A stretch of 19,393 bases of DNA from Lysobacteraceae bacterium (GTDB taxonomy: Bacteria > Pseudomonadota > Gammaproteobacteria > Xanthomonadales > Rhodanobacteraceae), in the NCBI GenBank assembly GCA_018971925.1, contig JAGWZT010000007.1, forward strand, positions 1-19,393, written 5' to 3'. Below are positions 1-7,346 of this stretch, in pieces (within the stretch, counting starts at the first letter, position 1; every line of letters begins with the position of its first letter). The notes under the pieces are model-generated. The model did not search any database. It was not told where the DNA came from and saw only the letters and a program-made list of their open reading frames with translations. The position numbers were made by a program, and so were the translations under genes.

Positions 1-13
1 CGCATTGCACGCG

Positions 14-36
14 ACCCCCTTCCCGTGGAAGGGGGT
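14..36 (-). terminator. Stem-loop downstream of the fadL-type gene, candidate terminator
   Basis: A perfect 10-bp inverted repeat (ACCCCCTTCC / GGAAGGGGGT) with a 3-base loop lies about 15 bases past the stop codon of the minus-strand FadL-type gene. The stem is very stable, but no run of T follows on either strand, so it is not a textbook intrinsic terminator; it may act as a 3'-end stabiliser or as a bidirectional terminator shared with a gene left of the window. Confidence 0.5.
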
Positions 37-51
37 AAATGGCGATTCGCG

Positions 52-1413
52 TCAGAACTTGTACTGCATCGAGATTCCAAGCAGATCGCCGGAGTTGTCG
101 AAGCTGCCCACCAGGTGATCGCCTGTGGAACTCATGTCGTTGACATTGCCGTTGTCGACGAACAGGTGCGCGTAACCGATGTTGAGCGTCACGTTGGGCG
201 TCGGCGAATAGCCCGCGCCGACCGAGATCCACTTGCGCGCACCGTCCGGAATGCGCGGATCGCGCGAGAAGTTCTGGGTTGGCGTCTGGTCGTAGGCCAA
301 ACCGCCGCGCAACGTCCAGTTGTTGCTCATCTGGTAATCCATGCCGACAGAACCAAACCAGGTGTTCTTCCAGCCGTAGTACTGGTCGATGTCAGGCTGG
401 TAGGGATTGGCGAAATCGATGGCAAGGCGGCTGAACGAGCTCCAGCCGGTCCAGGACACTTCCGCGCCGAACGACACCGGGCCTTGCGTCTTGTGCCAGT
501 AGCTCAACGAGGCGATGGCCGGGGTTGCGAACTGGCCGCTGGCCGCGCCGCTCTGGAACAGCGGCGGTACGCCCGGCTGCGACAGCACGAACTGCACACT
601 CGCGGGCACCGTGAAATACGCCTGCCCGTTGATGTGGTGGGTGATCTTGGCGTGGTAGTTCAGCGCCAGCGTGTCCTGCGTGGTCGGCTTCCACTCGGCG
701 CCGATCTGCCAGCCCCACTTCCAGTTGTCGCCACGCACTTCGGCCACGCCATCCGCCGACTGCGGCAGGAAGGTCGGCGCCAGGCCGAACGGTGGCGCCG
801 CCAGCACCGCGCCGTAATTGACCGCGTTGGACAAGTCGATGGTGGTCTTCTGCGCGATCACCGAGAAGCCCAGCGAGAACTGCGGATTAATCGCCCACGC
901 GACCGAACCCACGAAGTCCATGGACTTCACGCTGGATTTGAGAGCGCTGTAACGGCCCACCCAGCCGGCGTTGTATTCGGTCACCAGGCCGAACGGCGCG
1001 TCGATGCCGAAGCCGATCCGCCAGTTCTGCGCGATCGGTGCGATGAAGCTGATGGCCGGTATGCCATGCACGCCGCCGCCGTTGCCGCCGTTGCCGCCCG
1101 ACAGCGGTTGGCCGATCGCATCGGTCCCGGAGCCGTGGAACTGCGTGCTGACATTGATGGCGGTGGCGTCGAGCTGGACCGCGTAGGTATCGAAATCGAC
1201 CATCGCGGCAGGGTTGTTGAGCACCACCGACGCGTCGTTGCCGGCCGCTTCGCGGCCTGCATACGCTCGGCCCAGCGCCTGCGCGGTGTTTTCGCTGATC
1301 TGGAAGCCGGATGCGAACGCGACCGGGCTCACCAGTGCTCCGGCGACGGCGACACTCAGCGTGGCGAGCGCCAAGCCAGCCAGCCTGGGCGCGGTGATCG
1401 GATGCTTGCTCAT
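52..1413 (-). CDS. FadL/OmpP1 family outer-membrane transporter
   Basis: Outer-membrane beta-barrel of the FadL/OmpP1/TodX family, 453 residues, which carries long-chain fatty acids or other hydrophobic compounds across the outer membrane. Residues 1-34 form a signal peptide (basic start, hydrophobic core, cleavage after VAFA). The mature protein opens with SGFQISENTAQALGRAYAG, the FadL N-terminal pattern, followed by the conserved NNPAAM segment. The chain ends in Tyr-Lys-Phe, the terminal-aromatic signal of BAM substrates. I chose the ATG at 1413 because a GGAG ribosome site sits 9 bases upstream and the signal peptide starts there; the frame stays open to 1500, but that extension (MKDPRQAG...) is basic and unlike a signal peptide. 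The gene is divergent from the ankyrin gene. The actual substrate cannot be read from sequence. Confidence 0.9.
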   Translation of the reverse strand: MSKHPITAPRLAGLALATLSVAVAGALVSPVAFASGFQISENTAQALGRAYAGREAAGNDASVVLNNPAAMVDFDTYAVQLDATAINVSTQFHGSGTDAIGQPLSGGNGGNGGGVHGIPAISFIAPIAQNWRIGFGIDAPFGLVTEYNAGWVGRYSALKSSVKSMDFVGSVAWAINPQFSLGFSVIAQKTTIDLSNAVNYGAVLAAPPFGLAPTFLPQSADGVAEVRGDNWKWGWQIGAEWKPTTQDTLALNYHAKITHHINGQAYFTVPASVQFVLSQPGVPPLFQSGAASGQFATPAIASLSYWHKTQGPVSFGAEVSWTGWSSFSRLAIDFANPYQPDIDQYYGWKNTWFGSVGMDYQMSNNWTLRGGLAYDQTPTQNFSRDPRIPDGARKWISVGAGYSPTPNVTLNIGYAHLFVDNGNVNDMSSTGDHLVGSFDNSGDLLGISMQYKF

Positions 1414-1497
1414 GGTGGATCTCCAGTCGAATGGTTTTTTGCATCGGCAAGGGCTTGCCCGGGTCCATGCCCGCGAACCGGCCTGCCTCGGGTCTTT

Positions 1498-1511
1498 CAT
1501 ACGTTTGTATG
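1498..1511. promoter_or_regulatory. AT-rich palindrome, possible operator or promoter of the fadL-type gene
   Basis: CATAC-GTTT-GTATG is a perfect 5+5 inverted repeat in an AT-rich island (about 1496-1525) within otherwise GC-rich DNA, about 85 bases upstream of the FadL-type start codon. Position and symmetry fit a dimeric regulator site (fatty-acid-responsive TetR-type regulators use short palindromes of this kind), but the motif does not clearly match a consensus I can name. Confidence 0.35.
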
Positions 1512-1628
1512 AATTTTGTTATGGCGGACTATCGCACCCCGGCGGAATCCATGCAAGTGGGCAGCAACGGCCTTCGCTCCGGAATAAATACGCCAGGTCT
1601 CACCATTGCCTGATCCGAGGTTTCGACC

Positions 1629-1660
1629 GGAGCGGCTGTTGTGAGAAGTCGGGCCATGGA
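1629..1660 (+). repeat. Dispersed 32-bp intergenic repeat, copy 1
   Basis: Begins GGAGCGGCTGTTG and ends GGCCATGGA. It matches the segment at 13109-13140 in 28 of 32 positions by direct comparison, same orientation; all four differences are transitions. Both copies are intergenic, which suggests a dispersed extragenic element and not coding sequence. Confidence 0.75.
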
Positions 1661-1762
1661 TGACCGCTCTGATGTCGAGGACTTGGGGCGCTACGACCAC
1701 CGATGCCAAACGGTATGCAGCGATCATGGACGATCGCACAGCCCTCGTACATGCGCTTTCCT

Positions 1763-1768
1763 TATACT
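1763..1768 (+). promoter_or_regulatory. -10 element (TATACT) of the ankyrin gene
   Basis: TATACT matches the sigma-70 -10 consensus in 5 of 6 positions and lies 26 bases before the ATG at 1795. The -35 region is weak. The predicted transcript start would be near 1775, inside the longer open frame, which supports the 1795 start over upstream ATGs. Confidence 0.4.
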
Positions 1769-1794
1769 GGGCCGTCCTCGCACGCTTCCTGCTC

Positions 1795-4700
1795 ATGCCA
1801 CCAGCCAAGTCCCGCCGCCGGCCGCCACTGTCTCGTTCCCTGCCCTGTTTTCTTCCTTCGCTGATCGCGGTGTTCCTCACGATCTGGATTCCCCCCGCGT
1901 GGGAACGTTACTCGTTGCTGTTGTTGCTGATCGGCGCATCGCTGTCGATGGCGGCGGTGTGCCACGCGATTGGCTTCGGTTGCGAACCCACCTTCATGCG
2001 GACCGCATTGCGGCGCGGATCGGCCCACCTGATCGCGCTGGCGATCCACACCGCGATCGTGTTCCTGCTGGTGGCATGGCCGCTGATGGTGCTGTCGCAA
2101 GCGCCTTCACTGACGGCGGCACTGGGCCTGGCGGTGGCGCTGGTGATCGCGCTGCTGGTGTTGTGGCGTTTCTGGCCCGTGTTCGGCCTGGTGTTCGCAT
2201 GGGACGATGCGTTTCCCGCCGGCGAGGAACATTCCTGGATCACCGCCGCGCTGGCGCGCAGCCTCGCCTTCGCGCGCCACCTCACGCACGGACGCGACTT
2301 GTTCCTCACGCACTTCCTGCCGGCTTCGCTCGCGCAACTCGCGATCGCATTCGGCGCACTGTCGCTGGCAGGAATCGGCGCCAACCTGCCCGACGAAATC
2401 CGCACGACATCCCTGTTCCTGTTTGCGGTGGTGGTGCTGCCGCTGTGTTCGCTGATCGTGGCGGACCGCACCCTGCGTTTGCTGTTCGACAGCCGCGTGC
2501 GGCGCTTCACGCCACGGCCGCCGACGCCGTCGGACCCGGCATCGGCGCCACCGGATGGTGGCCACCATTCCGAAGAAGCGTCCGCTGCGAGCGGGGATAT
2601 CGGGACACCCGCGTCCATCGCGAAAGCCGTCAACGAAAAACCCGATGCCCCCGCGCAAGCCGTCCTGGATGAAAACCTGCTGGCCGCCGCGCGCGCGGGC
2701 AATACCGCCGCAGCGATGCAGTGGCTCGCGCAAGGCGCCAACCCTGATGCGATGCCGCCCGCGGGTGCACGCGACCAGCGTTCCGCGCTGGTGTTGGCTG
2801 CGGAACTGCCCGACACGCACCTGTTGCGTGCGCTGATCGCCAGGGGCGCCGACGTCAACCGCGCCCACGCCGGCCTGACGCCGCTGCTGGCGACCACGCG
2901 TGCCTGCCACGAAGGCCGTCCCGAAATGGTGACCAGCCTGATCGCGAACGGCGCCGATCCTGCGCGCGCGGATGCCGACGGCAACACGCCGCTGCACCAT
3001 GCCGCGTTGTGCAGGGAGCCCGCGGTGGCGGCGATCCTGATCGACGCGCAGGCACCGCTGGAAGCACGCAACCGCGAACAGGCCACGCCGCTTGCGGTCG
3101 CGGCGGCCGCCGCGAACTGGCCGGTGCTGCGTTTTTTGGTCGAACGCGGCGCACACACCGACGCCGCAATGCCCGCCGCGGCGGGCATCGCCGACGACGA
3201 TCCGGAAGGCGTGCGGTTACTGCTCAAGCACAAGGGCCGCGCAACGGCCGTGGATGCATTGGGGCGCAGCGCGCTGCTGCACGCGGCGCGCGAAAACCAC
3301 GTCGAGATCACGCGCGCGTTGCTGGATGCCAACGCCGACGTGGCACTGACGGACCGTTACGGCACCACGCCGCTGATGGAAGCCGCACGTGCGGGCGCGG
3401 CCGGCATCGTCGCGCTGCTCGCGGAAAAAAATCCCGACGTGAACACTTGCGACCAGCACGGGCGGACCGCGTTGATGCTCGCGTGCCAATCGCCGCGGGC
3501 GAACGCTGCGTGCGTGCGCGCGCTGCTGGAACTCGGCGCCGATCCGGCACGCAAGGGCAGCGACGGCCGCAGTGCCATCGACCAGGCCAGCGCCGCGGGG
3601 CGCTGGGATCTGGTGGCATTGATGGATCCCGACGCGGCGCTGCCCGCCAGTCATGCGCGCGGGAACGAGCCCGACCCCGGCGCGGACACGCCGCAACATC
3701 TGCTCGACGCGCTGCGTTTCGCGCACTGGACCGTGGTCGCGCGTTTCGAGGAGCGCGTGCGTGCGTGGCCGATGGCGGAACTCGCCGCGCTGTACCTCGA
3801 CCTCGCCGACCACGCCGACGCCACGCCGCGCGCGTGGCTGCTGGAACATGGCCTGGAGCCCGAGTCACGCCTCGACGACGGCAGCCGCCTGTTCGACGCA
3901 TTGCTCGATCACCTGCCGGCATCGATCGCGGCCGCGCGCCAGCTGCTCGACGCCGGCGCCACGCCCGCGGGCGCGGGGCGGTTTGGACAAGCGCTCGCGC
4001 GGTTGGGTGATGGCGAGGATGCGGGATTCGCACTCGCCTTGCTCGAACGCGGCGCCGATGCATTCGGTGCCGATGCCGACAGCCGCACGCCGCTGCACCA
4101 CGCCAGCCGCCCAGCCCTGCTGCCGGTGCTGGGTGCGCTGCTTGCGCGCGGCGCCGATCCCAACGCACGCGACCGTGCGGGTGCCACGCCGTTGCACGTC
4201 GCGCTCGACGGCAAACCCGGCGAAGTGCTGCCGCTGGTGAAGTCGCTCATCGCCCACGGCGCCGATCCTGAAAGTCCCGCCGCCAGCGGCGAGACGCCGC
4301 TCGGTCTCGCGCTCGCGCGCGACGCCACCAAGCTTGAATACTGGCTGCGCTGGAACGGCTGGGCGCTGCCCAAACGCCCGCTGCGCGACGAAGACCTGCC
4401 CGCTGCCGCCGCCGATCCGGATGCCGTCGCGCGCCTGCTGGAATTGGGCTTGCCCGCGGACGCCCGCGACAGTCGTGGCGCCACCGCCCTGCTGCGCGCG
4501 AGCGGTGCCGGCGCATTGCAGAGCGTGCAGCGGTTGCTGGCCGCGCACGCCGACCCGAAGCTCACGGTGGACACCGGCGCGTCGCCGTTGTCGGCCGCGG
4601 TCAGCGCGCGCCAACCCGATATCGCGCGCGCGCTGGTCGCCGCGGGCGTACCGGTGGATCTGCGCCACGCGGACGACGTGACCGCGCTGATGATCGCCGC

Positions 4701-5253
4701 GGCGCTGGGTCACCCCGACATGGTCGCGGTATTGCGCGAGCTGGGCGCACAGGCGAACCTCGCCGACGCGCGCGGCCAGACCGCGCTGCACGCCGCCGCG
4801 CGCTTCTGCTTCGACAGCCGCGACAGCCTGCGTTGCCGTCGCCTGCTGGACGCATTGCTGCACGATGCGGCACCGCTGAATACCGCCGACCGCAGCGGCG
4901 CCACGCCCTTGCTGGTCCTGCTCGGCGTGCACACCAAGCCCGGTGCCGATCACGACGGCACCCACCTTGGCGCGCTGGTGCCGGCGATGCTGGATGCAGG
5001 CGCGAACCTCGATCACGCCGACAAGAACGGTGTCACCGCGCTGCACGCCTGCGCGATGCACGCCATGTTCGAACCGGCGCGTGTGCTGCTGCAACGCGGC
5101 GCCAACCGCGAGGCGCACGATTGCATGCGGCGCACGCCATCCGACGTCGCGCGCGTGCTGGGTTACATCGACTTGGCGATGGAACTTGCGCCACGCCGTG
5201 GCGCGCCGTTCAATGCACCGGTGGTGACGCCGGCGATGACGCATCCGGAATAA
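1795..5253 (+). CDS. Large six-helix membrane protein with C-terminal ankyrin repeats
   Basis: 1152 residues from the ATG at 1795. The N-terminal 230 residues contain six hydrophobic stretches that look like membrane helices (about 16-35, 39-60, 77-101, 106-135, 177-197, 206-224), after a basic MPPAKSRRR start. A Pro/Ala/Ser-rich linker follows (about 235-290). From about 291 to 620 and from 700 to 1135 there are many ankyrin repeats with the usual signatures (GxTPLHHAA, LLxxGADPNARD). The section between the blocks (about 635-680) is helical but not ankyrin-like. The repeats probably face the cytoplasm and bind other proteins; partner and role are unknown. The frame is open back to 1660, but that extension would include the likely promoter, and there is no clear Shine-Dalgarno for either start. 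Convergent with the KefB-type antiporter gene. Confidence 0.85.
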   Translation: MPPAKSRRRPPLSRSLPCFLPSLIAVFLTIWIPPAWERYSLLLLLIGASLSMAAVCHAIGFGCEPTFMRTALRRGSAHLIALAIHTAIVFLLVAWPLMVLSQAPSLTAALGLAVALVIALLVLWRFWPVFGLVFAWDDAFPAGEEHSWITAALARSLAFARHLTHGRDLFLTHFLPASLAQLAIAFGALSLAGIGANLPDEIRTTSLFLFAVVVLPLCSLIVADRTLRLLFDSRVRRFTPRPPTPSDPASAPPDGGHHSEEASAASGDIGTPASIAKAVNEKPDAPAQAVLDENLLAAARAGNTAAAMQWLAQGANPDAMPPAGARDQRSALVLAAELPDTHLLRALIARGADVNRAHAGLTPLLATTRACHEGRPEMVTSLIANGADPARADADGNTPLHHAALCREPAVAAILIDAQAPLEARNREQATPLAVAAAAANWPVLRFLVERGAHTDAAMPAAAGIADDDPEGVRLLLKHKGRATAVDALGRSALLHAARENHVEITRALLDANADVALTDRYGTTPLMEAARAGAAGIVALLAEKNPDVNTCDQHGRTALMLACQSPRANAACVRALLELGADPARKGSDGRSAIDQASAAGRWDLVALMDPDAALPASHARGNEPDPGADTPQHLLDALRFAHWTVVARFEERVRAWPMAELAALYLDLADHADATPRAWLLEHGLEPESRLDDGSRLFDALLDHLPASIAAARQLLDAGATPAGAGRFGQALARLGDGEDAGFALALLERGADAFGADADSRTPLHHASRPALLPVLGALLARGADPNARDRAGATPLHVALDGKPGEVLPLVKSLIAHGADPESPAASGETPLGLALARDATKLEYWLRWNGWALPKRPLRDEDLPAAAADPDAVARLLELGLPADARDSRGATALLRASGAGALQSVQRLLAAHADPKLTVDTGASPLSAAVSARQPDIARALVAAGVPVDLRHADDVTALMIAAALGHPDMVAVLRELGAQANLADARGQTALHAAARFCFDSRDSLRCRRLLDALLHDAAPLNTADRSGATPLLVLLGVHTKPGADHDGTHLGALVPAMLDAGANLDHADKNGVTALHACAMHAMFEPARVLLQRGANREAHDCMRRTPSDVARVLGYIDLAMELAPRRGAPFNAPVVTPAMTHPE

Positions 5254-5289
5254 TGGAATGTCGGGAAAGTGCTGTCCTGCACTTGACTC

Positions 5290-5352
5290 GCGCCACCCAT
5301 GGCGCTCGCCCGATGGGCCAGCTTCGCTGTTCGCGTCCGCTCCTGCGGACGC
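5290..5352. repeat. Two adjacent stem-loops in the convergent intergenic region
   Basis: 5290-5305 folds as GCGCCA/TGGCGC with a 4-base loop. 5333-5352 folds as GCGTCCGC/GCGGACGC with a 4-base loop. They begin 37 bases past the ankyrin-gene stop. No T run follows either one on the plus strand. Confidence 0.5.
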
Positions 5353-5363
5353 AGTCTCGGCAC

Positions 5364-5392
5364 GACGAGTCCGGTACACGCCCGGACTCGTC
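5364..5392. terminator. 11-bp stem-loop between convergent genes
   Basis: Arms GACGAGTCCGG and CCGGACTCGTC are perfect complements around a 7-base loop. It lies between two convergent genes, so it could end transcription from both sides. The plus strand continues TTCG, with no true U-tract. Confidence 0.5.
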
Positions 5393-5397
5393 TTCGC

Positions 5398-5426
5398 CGG
5401 ATCAAGCGCTCGGTGTGCTTGATCCG
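5398..5426. terminator. 10-bp stem-loop between convergent genes
   Basis: Arms CGGATCAAGC and GCTTGATCCG are perfect complements around a 9-base loop, only 5 bases from the preceding stem-loop. Candidate bidirectional terminator for the ankyrin and antiporter genes. Confidence 0.5.
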
Positions 5427-5451
5427 CGGAGGCTCATCCCTGACCCGCACT

Positions 5452-5474
5452 GACAAGGTGCTTCACACCTTGTC
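5452..5474 (-). terminator. 9-bp stem-loop spanning the stop codon of the antiporter gene
   Basis: Arms GACAAGGTG and CACCTTGTC are perfect complements with a 5-base loop. The loop contains most of the minus-strand TGA stop (5463-5465), and one arm encodes the last three residues. No T run follows on the minus strand. Confidence 0.45.
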
Positions 5475-7274
5475 GGCTTCCCGCGGCTGCGGCACCGTAT
5501 CGGCTTCGAACAGGCCCTGCAGCTCTTCGTACGCCTCGCGGGTGGTCTGGCGCAGCGCCACGTCGTCGTCATAGACCAGGTGCTGGTCGCGCAGCAGGCG
5601 TTCGTCGTGCTCGCGGAACAACGCCACGCTGGCACGGGCCTCGTCCTCACTCATGCCCAGCGCCCTCAACGTCAGCGTCGCCATCTTCAGGCTGGAATAA
5701 AACGTCTCGCGCACGACGTCATCGGGATCGGCGGTCAAGTCCATCAGGCGGAACGCATGCTGGCGATTGCGCGCGCGTGCGATGATGCGCAGGTGCGGAA
5801 ACATCCGCCGCACGATGCGCGCGGTGCGCACGTTGGCGGCCGGATCGTCGGTCGCCAGCACGAACACCTCGGCCTTGCCGGCCTGCGCCGCGCGCAGGAT
5901 CTCGGCGCGCGACGGGTCGCCGAAATAAATCTCGGTCCCGGCGAAGCGGCGCGACAAGTCGACTTGTTCGATGGAGTTTTCCAGCGCCACGAACGGAATG
6001 CCCCGCGCGCGCAACAATCGGCCCACGATCTGGCCGACGCGTCCGAACCCAGCGATCACCACCCGCGGCACACCGGTGTCGATGGTGTCGTATTCGCGCA
6101 CCGGCGTTTTCGGCTCGGGCAGTTTCGCGGCCGCCAGCACCAGCAGCGGCACCGCGGCCATGCCCAGCGTGATCACCAGCACCAGCACGCCGTGCTGGGT
6201 CGGCGTCAGCAAGCCCTGCTCGTTCGCCAGCTTGAACACCACGAACGCGAATTCGCCGCCGCCCGCGAGCAGCGCGACCAGCTTGAGCGCCTCGGCATTG
6301 CCCAGGCGCTTGTTCAAGCGGCCCACCAGCACCAGGGCCGGCGCCTTGCACGCGAGCAGCAGGATCACCAGACCCGCCACCACCCACGGATGCTGTTCCA
6401 GCAGGAGCAGGTTCACGCCCATTCCCACCGTGATGAAAAACAGGCCGAGCAGCAGCCCTTCGAACGGCGCGATGTTGGATTCCAGTTCGTGGCGGTACTC
6501 CGAATCGGCCAGCAGGACGCCCGCGAGGAAGGTACCGAGTGCCATGGAAATGCCGGCCAGTTGCATCAACCACGCAACCCCCATCACCACCAGCAGCGCG
6601 ACCGCGGTGGAAACTTCGATCAACTGGGTCTTGGCGACCGCGCGGAAGATCGGCCGCAACGCGTAACGCCCGCCCACCACCACCACTGCGATCACGCCCG
6701 CGACGCGCAGCGCCGGCAACCACGAGGGCATGTTCGCGGCGTGTACGCCGCCATGCTCGGCCAGCAACGGGATGGCCGCGATCAGCGGAATCGCCACCAG
6801 ATCCTGGAACAGCAGGATCGCGAAAGCCTGGCGCCCGTGCGGGCTCTGCAGTTCACGCCGCTCCGCGAGGATCTGCAAACCGAAAGCGGTGGACGAAAAC
6901 GCGAGGCCCAGGCCAACCACGATGGCGGTCACCGGTTGCAGATGGAAACCGAACACCGCGATCAGCGCCATCACCAGCGCCGAACCGATCACCTGCAGCG
7001 TGCCTGCGCCGAACACCGCGCGCCGCATCACCCACAGCCGTTGCGGGGAAAGTTCGAGACCGATCACGAACAGCAGCAGCGCGACGCCGAGTTCCGACAC
7101 GCCCGCGATCGCGTCCGGGTTCTGGATCCACTTCAGGCCGTACGGGCCGATCACCACGCCGGCCGCGAGATAACCGAGTACCGAACCGAGCTTCAACTTG
7201 CGCGACAACGGCACCGCGATCACCACCGCGACCAGGAACACCAGCACCGATGCCAGCCAGGAATGCGTTTCCAC
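5463..7274 (-). CDS. kefB: KefB/KefC-type K+/H+ antiporter with TrkA-N (RCK) domain
   Basis: 603 residues, CPA2-family monovalent cation:proton antiporter of the inner membrane, homologous to glutathione-gated K+ efflux proteins that acidify the cytoplasm during electrophile stress. Residues 1-385 are a multi-helix exchanger domain with GSVLGYLAAG (30-39), IGLELSP (71-77), the acidic transport-site motif LFQD (155-158) and ADSEYRHELE (256-265). Residues 403-500 are a Rossmann TrkA-N domain with GFGRVG (409-414) and GDPSRAEIL (452-460), then RETF (522-525) and a KefB-like charged tail. Length matches E. coli KefB (601). The start is GTG at 7274, preceded by AGGTG at good spacing. No KefF/KefG-like quinone reductase subunit is adjacent. 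KefB versus KefC is not certain; the C-terminal tail leans to KefB. It follows prlC by 72 bases on the same strand. Confidence 0.88.
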   Translation of the reverse strand: METHSWLASVLVFLVAVVIAVPLSRKLKLGSVLGYLAAGVVIGPYGLKWIQNPDAIAGVSELGVALLLFVIGLELSPQRLWVMRRAVFGAGTLQVIGSALVMALIAVFGFHLQPVTAIVVGLGLAFSSTAFGLQILAERRELQSPHGRQAFAILLFQDLVAIPLIAAIPLLAEHGGVHAANMPSWLPALRVAGVIAVVVVGGRYALRPIFRAVAKTQLIEVSTAVALLVVMGVAWLMQLAGISMALGTFLAGVLLADSEYRHELESNIAPFEGLLLGLFFITVGMGVNLLLLEQHPWVVAGLVILLLACKAPALVLVGRLNKRLGNAEALKLVALLAGGGEFAFVVFKLANEQGLLTPTQHGVLVLVITLGMAAVPLLVLAAAKLPEPKTPVREYDTIDTGVPRVVIAGFGRVGQIVGRLLRARGIPFVALENSIEQVDLSRRFAGTEIYFGDPSRAEILRAAQAGKAEVFVLATDDPAANVRTARIVRRMFPHLRIIARARNRQHAFRLMDLTADPDDVVRETFYSSLKMATLTLRALGMSEDEARASVALFREHDERLLRDQHLVYDDDVALRQTTREAYEELQGLFEADTVPQPREADKV

Positions 7275-7320
7275 GGATCACCTAGGGTCTGTTCACGCCA
7301 TGCCGCGCAAGTCGCTTTGG

Positions 7321-7326
7321 ATTATG
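7321..7326 (-). promoter_or_regulatory. Possible -10 element for the antiporter gene
   Basis: On the minus strand this reads CATAAT, 5 of 6 to TATAAT, 46 bases before the GTG start. No convincing -35 was found, so the gene may equally be read through from prlC. Confidence 0.25.
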
Positions 7327-7346
7327 GCAGCGCCACCATGACACTT

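Larger units (their letters stand above)
1414..1794. other. Divergent intergenic region (381 bases) without a gene
   Basis: Between the divergent FadL-type and ankyrin genes. It holds the fadL leader with a short hairpin (arms GGCAA/TTGCC, 1446-1459), an AT-rich palindrome at 1498-1511, an AT-rich patch near 1582-1589, one copy of a dispersed repeat at 1629-1660 and a -10-like element at 1763-1768. Open frames here are short and resemble nothing I recognise. Confidence 0.7.

Noticed and set aside
25..1512. Plus-strand open frame of 495 residues
   Set aside because: It is the antisense shadow of the FadL-type gene, rich in Arg/His/Ala with no recognisable domain, and GC-rich codon bias keeps the opposite frame open.
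1660..1794. Longer start for the ankyrin protein
   Set aside because: The extra 45 residues are not membrane-like or conserved in appearance, and the likely -10 element lies within them.
2677..5160. Possible tandem DNA repeat
   Set aside because: The periodic similarity is at protein level (ankyrin repeats); the DNA units are diverged and explained by the coding sequence.
3865..5379. Minus-strand open frame of 504 residues
   Set aside because: Antisense to the ankyrin repeats; its apparent periodicity mirrors the repeat on the other strand.
5299..5574. Plus-strand open frame of 91 residues in the convergent gap
   Set aside because: It consists of the stem-loop cluster and the antisense end of the antiporter gene; no ribosome site.
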